A stretch of DNA of 64,000 nt from Hellea sp965224755 (GCA_965224755.1 OZ245061.1:1426001-1490000); one strand, 5' to 3'; positions 8,192 through 17,365 are shown, numbered from the stretch's first letter. A program made the numbers and translations. Notes: generated from the letters alone by a model not told the origin.

Positions 8192-10375
8192 TTATTTCAG
8201 ATCAAAACGGTCAAGGTTCATCACTTTATCCCAAGCTTTGACGAAATCCTTGACGAATTTCTTTTCGGCGTCGGCGCAGCCGTAAACTTCGGCGACAGCG
8301 CGCAGGATTGAATTTGATCCGAAAACCAAATCATTGCGCGTGCCTGTCCATTTGACCTTGCCGGTTTTGCGGCTTTTGCCTTCAAACATCTTTTCAGTTT
8401 TTGACGTGGCTTTCCATTCCGTGCCCATATCAAGCAGATTTACAAAGAAATCATTGGTTAGTTTGCCGCGTCTCTTTGTAAAGACGCCGTTTTTGGAACC
8501 GTCTGAATTAGCGCCAAGAACACGCAAGCCGCCGACCAGAACCGTCATTTCCGGCGCCGTCAATGTCAGGAGTTGTGCGCGGTCAAGCAAAGTCTCTTCG
8601 GCAGGGCGTTTGCTCTTGCCGAGATAGTTACGGAAGCCATCTGTTTTGGGCTCAAGAACCTCAAAGGACTCGATATCAGTTTGGCCTTGAGCGGCATCTG
8701 TACGCCCGGCTTTGAACGGCACTTTGAGTTTGTGTCCCGCATCGGCGGCGGCTTTCTCAACGGCCGCGCAGCCGCCGAGAACAATCAAATCAGCCATGGA
8801 GACATTACCGTTAAAGCTTTTTTGAATCTTGGCGAGTTTTCGTAAAACCTTGCTGAGTCTGGCCGGGTTATTGACCTCCCAATCCTTTTGCGGGGCCAGG
8901 CGAATATGCGCGCCATTAGCGCCGCCGCGCATATCTGAACCGCGAAATGTCGACGCCGATGCCCAAGCCGTTGAGACAAGGTCGGAGACGGAGAGACCTG
9001 AGGCCAAAATTTCGGTCTTTAACGCGGCAATTTCTTTGCCGTTGATTTTCCGGCCTTTACGGGCGGGGAGTGGGTCTTGCCAAATTAATTCTTCTTTGGG
9101 CACCATAGACCCGAGATAGCGGTCAGCCGGCCCCATATCCCGGTGCGTGAGTTTGTACCATGCTCGGGCAAAAGCATCGGCAAATTGATCCGGATTTTTG
9201 TGAAACCGTTTGGATATTTTGCGATATTTCGGATCCATCTTCATGGCCATATCTGCTGTCGTCATCATAAGCGGTTCAGACTTAGACGGGTTACCGGCAT
9301 TAGGCGCCTTAGGCGCTTTGGAGGCCTTAGTCGGTGTCCATTGCTGCGCGCCCGCCGGGCTTTTTGTTAGTTTCCACTCATTGCCAAACAGAACGTCAAA
9401 ATAGCCATTATCCCATTGGATAGGATTGGCTGTCCAAGCGCCTTCGATGCCGCTTGTTGTCATGTGATCGGCTCTGCCTTTGCCGTAGCTCTGCTTCCAG
9501 CCAAGGCCTTGTTCTGCCATCGTTGCGCCTTCGGGTTCTGCCCCGACATATTTATCAGGATCAGCCGCTCCGTGAGCTTTACCGAAGGTGTGACCGCCCG
9601 CCGTCAAGGCTACGGTTTCTTCGTCATTCATCGCCATACGTTTAAAGGTATCGCGAATGTCATAGGCTGACTTTAGAGGGTCAGGATTGCCGTTCGGCCC
9701 TTCGGGATTGACATAGATTAGGCCCATTTGAACCGCCGCGAGGGGATTGTCCATTTGGCGCTTGCCCGAATAACGTTCGTCTTTTGTTGCCAGCCATTCT
9801 GTTTCCGGCCCCCAATAAGTATCTTGCTCCGGTTCCCAAATGTCTTCACGGCCGCCGCCAAAACCAAATGTTTTAAACCCCATTGTTTCAAGGGCGCGGG
9901 TGCCGGCGAAAATCATCAGATCCGCCCATGATAATTTGCGGCCATATTTCTGTTTGATAGGCCAGAGTAGGCGGCGCGCTTTGTCGAGATTGCCATTATC
10001 GGGCCAGCTATTGATAGGGGCAAAACGCTGCGAGCCTGAACCTGCGCCGCCGCGGCCATCCTGAATACGGTATGTGCCGGCACTGTGCCAAGCCATACGA
10101 ATAAAGAACGGGCCGTAATGACCATAATCGGCCGGCCACCAGTCTTGACTGTCGGTCATGATGGCGTCGACGTCTTTGGCCAATTGCTTCAAATTGATTT
10201 TTTTGAATTCTGCCGCGTAATCAAAATCTTCGCCCTCAGGGTTTCCGGCAGTCGAGTTCTGGTGAAGCATGCCGACATTTAACTGATTGGGCCACCAATG
10301 GCGGTTGGCGGTATCGCCGATGGCTTGATGTTTGTTGTCGCCGTGCATGACAGGGCACTTGCTTTCGGTACTCAT
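8192..10375 (-). CDS. katG: Catalase-peroxidase
   Basis: Bifunctional haem enzyme of 727 residues that destroys hydrogen peroxide. The N-terminal, catalytic domain carries the distal triad in RMAWHSAGTYR (Arg93, Trp96, His97), the crosslink Tyr in GLIYVNPEGP with the partner Met in the FKRMAMND segment, and the proximal His in GGHTFGKAHG. The C-terminal domain repeats the fold without haem ligands, as in all KatG proteins. Length is typical. The gene stands alone with its own terminator; no oxyR lies next to it. The 171 bases upstream of the start hold no operator I can identify. Confidence 0.98.
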   Translation of the reverse strand: MSTESKCPVMHGDNKHQAIGDTANRHWWPNQLNVGMLHQNSTAGNPEGEDFDYAAEFKKINLKQLAKDVDAIMTDSQDWWPADYGHYGPFFIRMAWHSAGTYRIQDGRGGAGSGSQRFAPINSWPDNGNLDKARRLLWPIKQKYGRKLSWADLMIFAGTRALETMGFKTFGFGGGREDIWEPEQDTYWGPETEWLATKDERYSGKRQMDNPLAAVQMGLIYVNPEGPNGNPDPLKSAYDIRDTFKRMAMNDEETVALTAGGHTFGKAHGAADPDKYVGAEPEGATMAEQGLGWKQSYGKGRADHMTTSGIEGAWTANPIQWDNGYFDVLFGNEWKLTKSPAGAQQWTPTKASKAPKAPNAGNPSKSEPLMMTTADMAMKMDPKYRKISKRFHKNPDQFADAFARAWYKLTHRDMGPADRYLGSMVPKEELIWQDPLPARKGRKINGKEIAALKTEILASGLSVSDLVSTAWASASTFRGSDMRGGANGAHIRLAPQKDWEVNNPARLSKVLRKLAKIQKSFNGNVSMADLIVLGGCAAVEKAAADAGHKLKVPFKAGRTDAAQGQTDIESFEVLEPKTDGFRNYLGKSKRPAEETLLDRAQLLTLTAPEMTVLVGGLRVLGANSDGSKNGVFTKRRGKLTNDFFVNLLDMGTEWKATSKTEKMFEGKSRKTGKVKWTGTRNDLVFGSNSILRAVAEVYGCADAEKKFVKDFVKAWDKVMNLDRFDLK

Positions 10376-10546
10376 AGTCTCTCCAATTCATCAAAATTTT
10401 AACCGTAGAACCCGTCAGGCATGGGCTTAGTTCAAGGCTATAATATGAGGCATCAAAGATACAATCGAATTTACCAATGTGTTTGATAGGTTAAGCCTAT
10501 GGCAGGTCTGGGGCGACAGGGCCGTGTATCTTTGTTATAAATCTAT

Positions 10547-11545
10547 ATGGGCCTTATCCGGTTACTCATTTTTGTACTGTGTTGCTACTTGTTTTCAGGT
10601 TGCGCGACTCAGCTCGTTCAAACGCCAAACCTGATGGAAGTCTTAGATAGGCCGGATCCGACATCGATAAAGCTGCGTATGGACGAAGACGGCCTGATCT
10701 TCGCCGAAAATATTGAAATCGGCGATAAAAAGCTGACATTTCTTATCGATACCGGGGCAACGCACTCTGCCATCTTTGAAACGCCTTTGAAGACTTTGAC
10801 CGTCAATAATAAGCGAAAAAACCAAGTCCTCATTCATGGAATTATCGATGCTGGGAAACGCGATATTGTCACAGTTCCAAAATTATCCATCGGGGATGTG
10901 GCTTTTATTGATCAAGCTCTGGTTATTTTGACAGACCGTGATCCGGGACTGAAACACTCAGCGACATTTGACGGATTGATCGGCATGGATATTCTTTCAA
11001 ATTACAGACTTTATGCGTCGGCGGAGAATTCTGATTACAGGCTCATTCGGTCAAATATTGCGCTCACGATTCCGCCGGACTGGGAGCGAATAACTTTAAT
11101 CGAGAACCCGTTTAAAGATGACCAGAGAACGCTACATTTTATGGAGTTGCGGATCGCCGGAAAACTGACGACAACCTTACTGGATACGGGTTCCGAGTTC
11201 AGCGTTATGAATTGGAATACGGCGCAATATTCTCAACTTAGGTCTCTGAAAAAGCGCCTTCGCAAAAAATGGGAACTACAAGGCGCGGTCGGCAGCTTTA
11301 AACCCATAGCAAAAATAAATCTTGGCCAGTTCAGAGGCGGTAAGAAATTTTGGAATAAGAAACAATTTCTGGTTATGGATTTTAACAGTTTGGATATTTT
11401 GGGGATCGGCGATGAGGCGTTTATAGTCGGCGGTATGAACCTGTTTAAAGACGAGACTTTTGTGATAGATTTCGAAAATAAGGTCATCGCTATGAAACCG
11501 CCGCGCCGCCGCGGCCAAACCCGCTATTCAGATCAACGCCCGTAA
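10547..11545 (+). CDS. Lipoprotein with two retropepsin-like aspartic protease motifs
   Basis: A 332-residue protein with a signal peptide ending in a lipobox (LFSGCA). Two copies of an aspartic-protease active-site motif stand in one chain: LIDTGATHS near residue 68 and LLDTGSEFS near residue 210. Each is followed some 50-90 residues later by the hydrophobic GLIGMDIL or ILGIGDEAF type of strand seen in clan AA proteases. Bacterial retropepsins usually carry one DTG and dimerise; here two halves may pair within one polypeptide. The target is unknown. Its 3' end overlaps the converging alr gene by 13 bases. Confidence 0.7.
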   Translation: MGLIRLLIFVLCCYLFSGCATQLVQTPNLMEVLDRPDPTSIKLRMDEDGLIFAENIEIGDKKLTFLIDTGATHSAIFETPLKTLTVNNKRKNQVLIHGIIDAGKRDIVTVPKLSIGDVAFIDQALVILTDRDPGLKHSATFDGLIGMDILSNYRLYASAENSDYRLIRSNIALTIPPDWERITLIENPFKDDQRTLHFMELRIAGKLTTTLLDTGSEFSVMNWNTAQYSQLRSLKKRLRKKWELQGAVGSFKPIAKINLGQFRGGKKFWNKKQFLVMDFNSLDILGIGDEAFIVGGMNLFKDETFVIDFENKVIAMKPPRRRGQTRYSDQRP

Positions 11546-12633
11546 TCGCGGCGGCATCTCTGGCCAAGGCGGGTCAGCATTTCGTAATTGATTGACCCGA
11601 TGCTCTCGGCTTCGGCTTCGAGTTGATCGCCGCGAAAGACAACCACGCCGCCGACCTCTTTGTGCATATGCACGTCGGTAATATCGACCATGGTCATATC
11701 CATGCTCACGCGCCCCACTATCGGCACGCGCTCATCATGCAATGTGGCGTAGCTTTTATTAGAGGACAGCACCGGAACACCATCGGCATAGCCTGCGCCA
11801 ATCGTCGCAATAACCATATCGCGCGGGGCGGTGTAGCTCGCATTGTAACCAAGGGTCTCGCCTTTGCTGACATTACGGATTTGCAAAATCGGTGCCAGTA
11901 AAGTGACAACGGTTTTGATGTCTTCTTGCTCCGGGGTATTCGTCGCGTAGCCGCCGTAAAGTCCGATGCCAGGGCGCACCATCTGGAAATGATAGGGCTT
12001 ACCAAGATAGACTCCCGCCGTATTGGCAAGGCTAAGCGGCGTCATCGGAAGCTGAGTCGCCGCTCGTTTGAACCTCGCAAGCTGCTTCGCGTTCATTGGG
12101 TGGTCTTTATCCGGTGCGCAGGCCAAATGGCTCATCACCCATTCGGGATGCAGGTCGTTCCAGAGTTTTTTATTGCGGGAGAATTCTTTAAATTCCTCTT
12201 CGTCAAACCCGAGCCGGTTCATACCTGTATCAATATGGATGGCGGTATAGGGCGGTTCATTGACGCTGCGCGAGACCTGCGCCCAGAACCGCGCCTGTTC
12301 CAGAGAGTTGATGACGGGTTTTAGCTTCGCGCCGAGGATCACGCCCTTATCGCGCGGGGCCGGGCCGTTCATCACATAAATTGCGGAGTTAGGCCCAACG
12401 CTATCGCGCAGGATTTTGCCTTCGCCCGCCGTAGCCACAAAGAAAATACGGCATCCCGCCCCATAAAGCGCGCGCCCAACCTGAACCGCGCCAAGGCCAT
12501 AAGCATCGGCCTTGATCGAGGCCGCAACCTTGGCAGTGCCCGCCCGCTTTTTCAGGCTGTCATAATTATAACGAAGATTGTCGAGATTGACGCGCAGAGT
12601 GGGGCGCGTGGAATAGCTGATGGGGGTGGACAT
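11533..12633 (-). CDS. alr: Alanine racemase
   Basis: PLP enzyme of 366 residues that makes D-alanine for peptidoglycan. The PLP lysine is in AASIKADAYGLG (Lys41). The second catalytic base, a Tyr, is in LGYNASYTAPRD. RPGIGLYG and the domain-closing SMDMTMVDIT are present. It begins 2 bases after the stop of dnaB on the same strand, and dnaB-alr is a common alphaproteobacterial order, so both are probably one transcript. Confidence 0.96.
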   Translation of the reverse strand: MSTPISYSTRPTLRVNLDNLRYNYDSLKKRAGTAKVAASIKADAYGLGAVQVGRALYGAGCRIFFVATAGEGKILRDSVGPNSAIYVMNGPAPRDKGVILGAKLKPVINSLEQARFWAQVSRSVNEPPYTAIHIDTGMNRLGFDEEEFKEFSRNKKLWNDLHPEWVMSHLACAPDKDHPMNAKQLARFKRAATQLPMTPLSLANTAGVYLGKPYHFQMVRPGIGLYGGYATNTPEQEDIKTVVTLLAPILQIRNVSKGETLGYNASYTAPRDMVIATIGAGYADGVPVLSSNKSYATLHDERVPIVGRVSMDMTMVDITDVHMHKEVGGVVVFRGDQLEAEAESIGSINYEMLTRLGQRCRRDYGR

Positions 12634-12635
12634 GA

Positions 12636-14129
12636 TTATCCGCTCATACCCTCATATCGGTCGTCTTGGACGAGATCGCCGAATTTTGTGAGTTCTGGGT
12701 TAAAGGAGAGTTTGACCGTGCCGATGGGGCCGTGGCGCTGCTTGCCGACGATAATCTCGGCTTTGCCGTGAAGGTTTTCCATCTCTTCTTGCCATTTCAG
12801 ATGTTCTTCCGTGCCTTCTGTGGGCTCGGAGCGGGCGACATAATATTCCTCGCGGAAGACGAACATGACGACGTCAGCGTCTTGCTCGATGGAGCCGGAT
12901 TCGCGCAGGTCTGAGAGCTGCGGGCGTTTATCGTCGCGCTGCTCAACTTGCCGCGAAAGCTGGGCGAGGGCGAGGACGGGAATGTCGAGTTCCTTGGCGA
13001 GGGCTTTTAGCCCCTGCGTAATCATCGAGACTTCTTGCACGCGGTTGGTTTGGTTGTTCATACCCGCGCCGCCTGTCAAAAGCTGCAAATAGTCAACCAC
13101 AACCATATCAAGTCCGACCATGCGTTTAAGACGGCGGGCGCGGGCGGACAATGCCCCGATAGAAAGACCGCCCGTATCATCAAGATGCAAAGGCAGGCGC
13201 GAAATCTCGTCGGCGCTGTCGCGGATATGTTCATATTGTTCAGCGGTAATATCGCCGCGCCGGATTTTGTGAGACGGGACGCCGGAGTGCTCGGCGAGTA
13301 GGCGTGTGGCAAGCTGTTCGGAACTCATTTCAAGCGAGAAGAATCCGACTACCCCGCCTTCAACCGTTTTTTCAATGCCGTTATCATCGCGTTCGCGTTT
13401 GAATTTCTTTGCCATGTGGAAGGCGATATTCGCAGCTAGGGCGGATTTACCCATGGAGGGACGACCCGCGAGGATGATAAGGTCAGAACGGTGCATGCCG
13501 CCAAGCTGACGATCCAAATCGGTCAGCCCTGTCGCCGTGCCGGAGAGATGTCCGTCCCGTGAATAGGCCGCCGAGGCCATTTCGATGGATTTAATCAGCG
13601 CGCTTTCAAAGGTCACAAACCCTGACTGGGTTCCGCCGATTTCGGCGAGATTATAAAGCTGGGATTCGGCCTTGGTAATTTGCGCCTGCGCGTCTTCTTC
13701 GCTGTCAGGATTGGTCGCTTCGGTTTTAATCTCGTCGCCGAGCCGGATAAGTTCGCGCCGCATGGCGAGATCAAAGACCAGCTTGGCATATTCGGGCGCG
13801 GCCGTTCCGGGCGGGGCGTTATCGAGGAGAAGCGCGAGATATTCTACGCCGCCAATATCAACGAGGGTCTCGTCTTGAGAGAAGCGGTTTTTGAGGACAA
13901 TAGCATCGGCGAGCTTACCGTGCTCAATCAGTGACGAAATGCTCTCGAAAATCCGCAGATGTATCGGATTGTAAAAATGCTTGGCCTGAACGATGCCCGA
14001 AACGCGGTGGTAAACCTCATTATCATAGAGCAAAGCGCCGATGAGGGCTTGTTCGGCTTCTTGCGACTGAGGTGTCGTGTCCAGTTCAGTGCCGCCAAGT
14101 CCCGAGTCGTTATCTGCTATGAATGCCAT
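12636..14129 (-). CDS. dnaB: Replicative DNA helicase
   Basis: Hexameric helicase that unwinds DNA at the replication fork; 497 residues from the ATG at 14129. A GTG 48 bases upstream is also in frame, but the protein from MAFIAD fits the family better. The N-terminal DnaG-interacting helical domain (EAEQALIGALLYDNEVY) is followed by a linker and the RecA-like ATPase with Walker A ILAGRPSMGKSALA, Walker B MVVVDYLQLL and the DLRESGSIEQDAD motif. No intein is present. The next gene downstream is alr. Confidence 0.97.
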   Translation of the reverse strand: MAFIADNDSGLGGTELDTTPQSQEAEQALIGALLYDNEVYHRVSGIVQAKHFYNPIHLRIFESISSLIEHGKLADAIVLKNRFSQDETLVDIGGVEYLALLLDNAPPGTAAPEYAKLVFDLAMRRELIRLGDEIKTEATNPDSEEDAQAQITKAESQLYNLAEIGGTQSGFVTFESALIKSIEMASAAYSRDGHLSGTATGLTDLDRQLGGMHRSDLIILAGRPSMGKSALAANIAFHMAKKFKRERDDNGIEKTVEGGVVGFFSLEMSSEQLATRLLAEHSGVPSHKIRRGDITAEQYEHIRDSADEISRLPLHLDDTGGLSIGALSARARRLKRMVGLDMVVVDYLQLLTGGAGMNNQTNRVQEVSMITQGLKALAKELDIPVLALAQLSRQVEQRDDKRPQLSDLRESGSIEQDADVVMFVFREEYYVARSEPTEGTEEHLKWQEEMENLHGKAEIIVGKQRHGPIGTVKLSFNPELTKFGDLVQDDRYEGMSG

Positions 14130-14240
14130 AGGGTCTTTGTAGGTTAAGAACGCGGTAAGTGAAACATCGAAATTCACAAAGATAAGCGAATTATCCCCAT
14201 AATTATCCCCATGGGGATTGTATAAATATGAAACTCATAA

Positions 14241-14353
14241 ATTCTGTCATTCCGCGCTTGACGCGGAAGGTCGAGAGTTTGGGCGCCGTTTTGATGTGGC
14301 CCTCAACCTTTCGGCCTTCCGGGTTCTCCTTCGGAGCCCCGGAATGACAGAAT
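14241..14353. repeat. Palindromic interspersed repeat, family A copy 1
   Basis: About 113 bases bounded by ATTCTGTCATTCC and its reverse complement. Inside are GGAAGGTCGAGAGTTT near the left and CCTTCCGGGTTCTCCTTCG near the right, which pair across a short centre. The second copy (17366-17488) shares both arms nearly base for base. It sits upstream of dnaB and may also contribute a hairpin to transcripts. Confidence 0.8.
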
Positions 14354-14364
14354 AATGCAAATAT

Positions 14365-14427
14365 GGCAGACGCTCTTGGGAGAGCGTCTGCCTGCCCAAG
14401 CCGGGTTGGGGGAGAGGAGAGCCCGGC
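14365..14427 (-). terminator. Two adjacent hairpins downstream of the secreted-protein gene
   Basis: A perfect 12-bp stem GGCAGACGCTCT with a TGGG loop (14365-14392) and a second stem GCCGGG/CCCGGC (14400-14427) lie just past the stop of the gene at 14436-15080. No long T-run follows on the minus strand; the second stem has CTTTTG on the plus side. They probably end or protect the transcript. Confidence 0.45.
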
Positions 14428-14435
14428 CTTTTGTT

Positions 14436-15080
14436 CTATGCTTGCGTTAGGTCTCTAACGAGACTTTCGACATTATCGGCAAGTTCGCCGATATTAAATT
14501 CGATATTATTGGCTGTCGCTGCGCCGAGGACTTCGCCGGTATGGGCGTTGACCAAAAGCGCTTTTGCTTTGGCATTGTCCCAGCTTTTGCAATCGTCGTG
14601 AACGGTGAGTCCCGTTTCGCGCAGAGCTTTGCCGCCAAAACTAGCCCAGTAAGCATCTGGGCCGACGCCGTAAATCAAGACGTGCGAGAAACCTTCATTG
14701 GCGGCGGTCAGGCGGATTTCGTCAATCTTATTATCCGTATCGACGCCGTAAAACGGGATTTCGGGGATATATTTGAGATGGCTGCCCGCGCTCATTAAAG
14801 AGATATCGGCATTAGAGCGCTTATCCAGCATCTTCCAATCAAACTCTTCGGCGTAAGGCGTCGGGATAAGACGCCCGCCATCCAGACGCGCCACGGCGAT
14901 TCTGGCATTGCGTTCAAGTGCAGGCATTAAGGCTTTGGTTTCGGCCATAACAGGCCCGTCAAAAAGCTCGACAGCCGCGCCGGGTGCTTCCAGCGGATTG
15001 ATCACTTCCAGAGCGGAAGCGGTATTGGCAAAGCCGGTCAAGATGGCGGCGATTGCGGCAGTTTTCAAAAGTTTAGTCAT
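14436..15080 (-). CDS. Secreted protein of unknown function
   Basis: A 214-residue protein with a clear Sec signal peptide (cleavage probably after TASA, residue 23). The mature part begins with a Pro/Ala-rich stretch, has an RIAVARLDGGR strand, and later FSHVLIYGVGPDAYWASFGG and a C-terminal TGEVLGAATANN segment. The layout loosely recalls small envelope proteins that assemble a beta-sheet around an NxTGEV-type turn, but I do not recognise the family. It stands alone between a palindromic region and the divergent L,D-transpeptidase gene. Confidence 0.6.
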   Translation of the reverse strand: MTKLLKTAAIAAILTGFANTASALEVINPLEAPGAAVELFDGPVMAETKALMPALERNARIAVARLDGGRLIPTPYAEEFDWKMLDKRSNADISLMSAGSHLKYIPEIPFYGVDTDNKIDEIRLTAANEGFSHVLIYGVGPDAYWASFGGKALRETGLTVHDDCKSWDNAKAKALLVNAHTGEVLGAATANNIEFNIGELADNVESLVRDLTQA

Positions 15081-15293
15081 GTTAGCCCTCCAAGCTAGTT
15101 CGTTGATTTGATAAGGCTTTATGACGCGCGACTAGGGCAAGGATTTGCCGCAAGCGTGCTGATTTCAAGGCAATGTTTTGGTAATGTGGCGGCGATGCGG
15201 CGGGGCGGACGAAATAAGGCATAATCTCGCCACGATGCTGAATGACAGATAAATGCAAAAGACAGTGAGGGGTTTATTTGATATGGGGTTTGC

Positions 15294-16028
15294 ATGTTGC
15301 GCATAATTGTAATTTTGATGATCTGGTTTGGGACGGCTTTGAACGGCCATGCGCAAGTGCCTGAAAGCGCCCGCAGTCAACGCGCGGTCATGCACTATAC
15401 GGCTCCGCTTCAAACGGAACTGCAAACCAAGAACCTGTCGCTGGGCAGCCCAATCTTTCTGCGTATCACGAAAACGCAAAGCCAAAATGATACCCAAGGC
15501 AAGCTCGAAGCTTTCGTCGAAAATAGTGACGGCGAATTCATTTTATTCAAGACATGGGACATTTGCACCCATTCAGGCGAGCTTGGCCCAAAGCTAAAAC
15601 AAGGGGACGGGCAATCCCCTGAAGGCTTTTATTTCGTCAGCCCAAACCGAATGAATCCCTTTTCCAGCTATCATCTTAGCTTTAATCTTGGCTACCCAAA
15701 CGCCTATGACCGCGCCCATGGCCGCACGGGGAATTACCTGATGGTGCATGGCGACTGCGTTTCTATCGGGTGCTACGCCATGACCGATACCGGGATTGAG
15801 GAGATATATACGCTGATGCAGGCGGCGCTAAAAGGCGGGCAGTCTTTTGTGCGCGTGCATGTCTTCCCGTTCCCGATGACGGAGGCCAATCTTGAAGCCT
15901 ATAAAGACAATGCGAATGCCGAATTTTGGAAGAACCTAAGGGAAGGGTGGGATTGGTTCGAAGATAAGCAGCGTCCGCCCAACGTAAATACCGCCGATAA
16001 GCACTATGTTTTCAGCGCGGCGCGGTAA
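15294..16028 (+). CDS. L,D-transpeptidase family protein (YafK-like)
   Basis: A 244-residue exported protein with an N-terminal signal peptide (cleavage after GHA-Q). The YkuD catalytic domain covers the middle, with His152 in YLMVHGD and the nucleophile Cys160 in SIGCYAMTD. Relatives make or cut 3-3 cross-links, or attach proteins to peptidoglycan, in the periplasm; YafK/DpaA is known to release Braun lipoprotein. The closest motif layout (HGDCVSIGC) is that of the YafK branch. The gene ends 38 bases before the LexA box of ruvC. Confidence 0.85.
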   Translation: MLRIIVILMIWFGTALNGHAQVPESARSQRAVMHYTAPLQTELQTKNLSLGSPIFLRITKTQSQNDTQGKLEAFVENSDGEFILFKTWDICTHSGELGPKLKQGDGQSPEGFYFVSPNRMNPFSSYHLSFNLGYPNAYDRAHGRTGNYLMVHGDCVSIGCYAMTDTGIEEIYTLMQAALKGGQSFVRVHVFPFPMTEANLEAYKDNANAEFWKNLREGWDWFEDKQRPPNVNTADKHYVFSAAR

Positions 16029-16066
16029 GGTTTCGTTAACGCAATAATCCTTGGCAAGGCGCAAAT

Positions 16067-16081
16067 GTTCCCCTATCGTTC
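16067..16081 (+). promoter_or_regulatory. LexA (SOS) box of ruvC
   Basis: Exact GTTC-CCCTATC-GTTC, four bases upstream of the ruvC ATG at 16086. Its position decides the start: an in-frame ATG at 16065 would put the operator inside the coding region. ruv genes are classic SOS targets, so this copy calibrates the LexA motif for the organism. Confidence 0.85.
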
Positions 16082-16085
16082 TGTT

Positions 16086-16592
16086 ATGGATTCTATACGC
16101 ATCATTGGACTCGACCCTTCGCTTGTGGCTTGCGGTTGGGGCGTGGTCGAGGCGCAAGGCTTAAAGCTCCGCCATATTGCCCACGGCGTCATCAAGCCAA
16201 ACCCCAAAGCAGAGCTACATCTGCGTCTACGCGAACTGTTCGAGACGATCACCGATGTTATCCGTCTGCACGACCCGTCCGAGGCCGCTGTTGAGGAAGC
16301 TTTCATGAAAAACAATGCTGCCAGCGCGATCAAGCTTGGCCATGCGAGAGCGGCCTGTTTGCTGGCCGGGAGCATGGCGGGGCTCGGCATTGGCGAATAT
16401 GCGCCGCGCTCGGTTAAGAAATCTGTGGTTGGAACCGGCACGGCGGACAAAGCCCAAGTCGCGCATATGATGAATGTGCTCATGCCCGGCTGCGGCGTCA
16501 AAGCTGGCGACGCGGCGGACGCGCTGGCGATTGCGGTGTGTCATTCCCATAGGGTGAGCGCGGCAGGTAAATTATATCGGAGGGTTGGATAG
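16086..16592 (+). CDS. ruvC: Crossover junction endodeoxyribonuclease RuvC
   Basis: Holliday-junction resolvase, 168 residues. RNase-H-like acidic residues are at GLDPSLVACGWG (Asp10), VEEAFMKNN and the closing GDAADALAIA. The ATG at 16086 was chosen because the upstream alternative overlaps the LexA box and because IIGLDPS is expected near residue 8. Only four bases separate the box from the start, so the mRNA is likely leaderless or nearly so. ruvA and ruvB follow on the same strand, separated by palindromic repeats. Confidence 0.95.
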   Translation: MDSIRIIGLDPSLVACGWGVVEAQGLKLRHIAHGVIKPNPKAELHLRLRELFETITDVIRLHDPSEAAVEEAFMKNNAASAIKLGHARAACLLAGSMAGLGIGEYAPRSVKKSVVGTGTADKAQVAHMMNVLMPGCGVKAGDAADALAIAVCHSHRVSAAGKLYRRVG

Positions 16593-16608
16593 TGTCCTTT
16601 TTTCCATT

Positions 16609-16688
16609 TCCGTTCATTCCCGCGCAGGCGGGAACCCAGTTGAAGCTGTTGTTAATACTGGGTCCCCGCCTTCGCGGGAATGAACGGA
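16609..16688. repeat. Palindromic interspersed repeat, family B copy 1 (ruvC-ruvA gap)
   Basis: About 80 bases: TCCGTTCATTCCCGCG on the left pairs with CGCGGGAATGAACGGA on the right; inner arms AACCCAGT and ACTGGGT pair as well. It fills the ruvC-ruvA gap. A relative is at 29081-29175 and a decayed one at 19483-19530. Confidence 0.8.
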
Positions 16689-16713
16689 ATTTTAATTTTG
16701 AAATCATCACATC

Positions 16714-17349
16714 ATGATAGGGATGCTCACAGGCACATGCCTTATGTCCGGGACGGGCGAGGCTATCGTGGATGTGGGCGGCGTTGGTTATCTCTTGCAA
16801 TGCGGCTCCCGCACTTTGGGCGCGATGGGGATTGGCGATACGGTTTGCCTTCATGTCGAAACCCATGTCCGCGAACAGGCGATTACTTTGTTTGGATTTC
16901 ATAGCGAGGAAGAACGCGCTTGGTTTGTGCGCCTGCAAACGGTGCAGGGCGTCGGGCCGAAAGCGGCGTTGGCGATTTTAGATATAATGACGCCGGGGCA
17001 GATACTCTCCGCCGCGAGCCTTGAAGATAAAACCGCCTTCGCCCGGGCCAAAGGCATTGGGCCGAAATCTGCGGCCCGTATTGCGATTGAGCTTTCAGGC
17101 AAGCCCGCACCTATAGGGCGCGGCTTTCAGCCTGTCTTTACGGCTCCGAGCAGTAGTGCAGGTGAGGCTGCTCGTAATGAAGGCCTCTCCGATATGGCTC
17201 TGCGTAACGACGCGGTCTCGGCACTCCAAAATCTCGGCATAGGCCAATCCGATGCCTTGCGGGCGGTCGCCTCGGCCTATAACACTTTCCCCGAAGACCC
17301 GCCGCTGGACGACCTTATCAAAGTGGCGCTGAAGGAGTTGAGTCAATAA
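16714..17349 (+). CDS. ruvA: Holliday junction branch-migration protein RuvA
   Basis: Tetrameric Holliday-junction-binding subunit, 211 residues. It starts MIGMLTG as in the family, with an OB fold, two helix-hairpin-helix units (QGVGPKAALAIL and KGIGPKSAARIAIEL), an acidic/flexible linker and the RuvB-binding C-terminal domain (DAVSALQNLGIGQSDALRAV). The start lies 25 bases past a family B palindrome, so the link to ruvC transcription passes through a strong hairpin. Confidence 0.96.
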   Translation: MIGMLTGTCLMSGTGEAIVDVGGVGYLLQCGSRTLGAMGIGDTVCLHVETHVREQAITLFGFHSEEERAWFVRLQTVQGVGPKAALAILDIMTPGQILSAASLEDKTAFARAKGIGPKSAARIAIELSGKPAPIGRGFQPVFTAPSSSAGEAARNEGLSDMALRNDAVSALQNLGIGQSDALRAVASAYNTFPEDPPLDDLIKVALKELSQ

Positions 17350-17365
17350 TGTTTAATGTTTCTGC

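Noticed and set aside
14241..14353. Family A palindrome as an insertion sequence end or intrinsic terminator
   Set aside because: No transposase, no T-run and near-identical copies elsewhere; an interspersed palindrome fits better.
16065..16085. Earlier in-frame start for ruvC
   Set aside because: Would place the LexA box inside the coding region; the product would gain seven residues not typical of RuvC.
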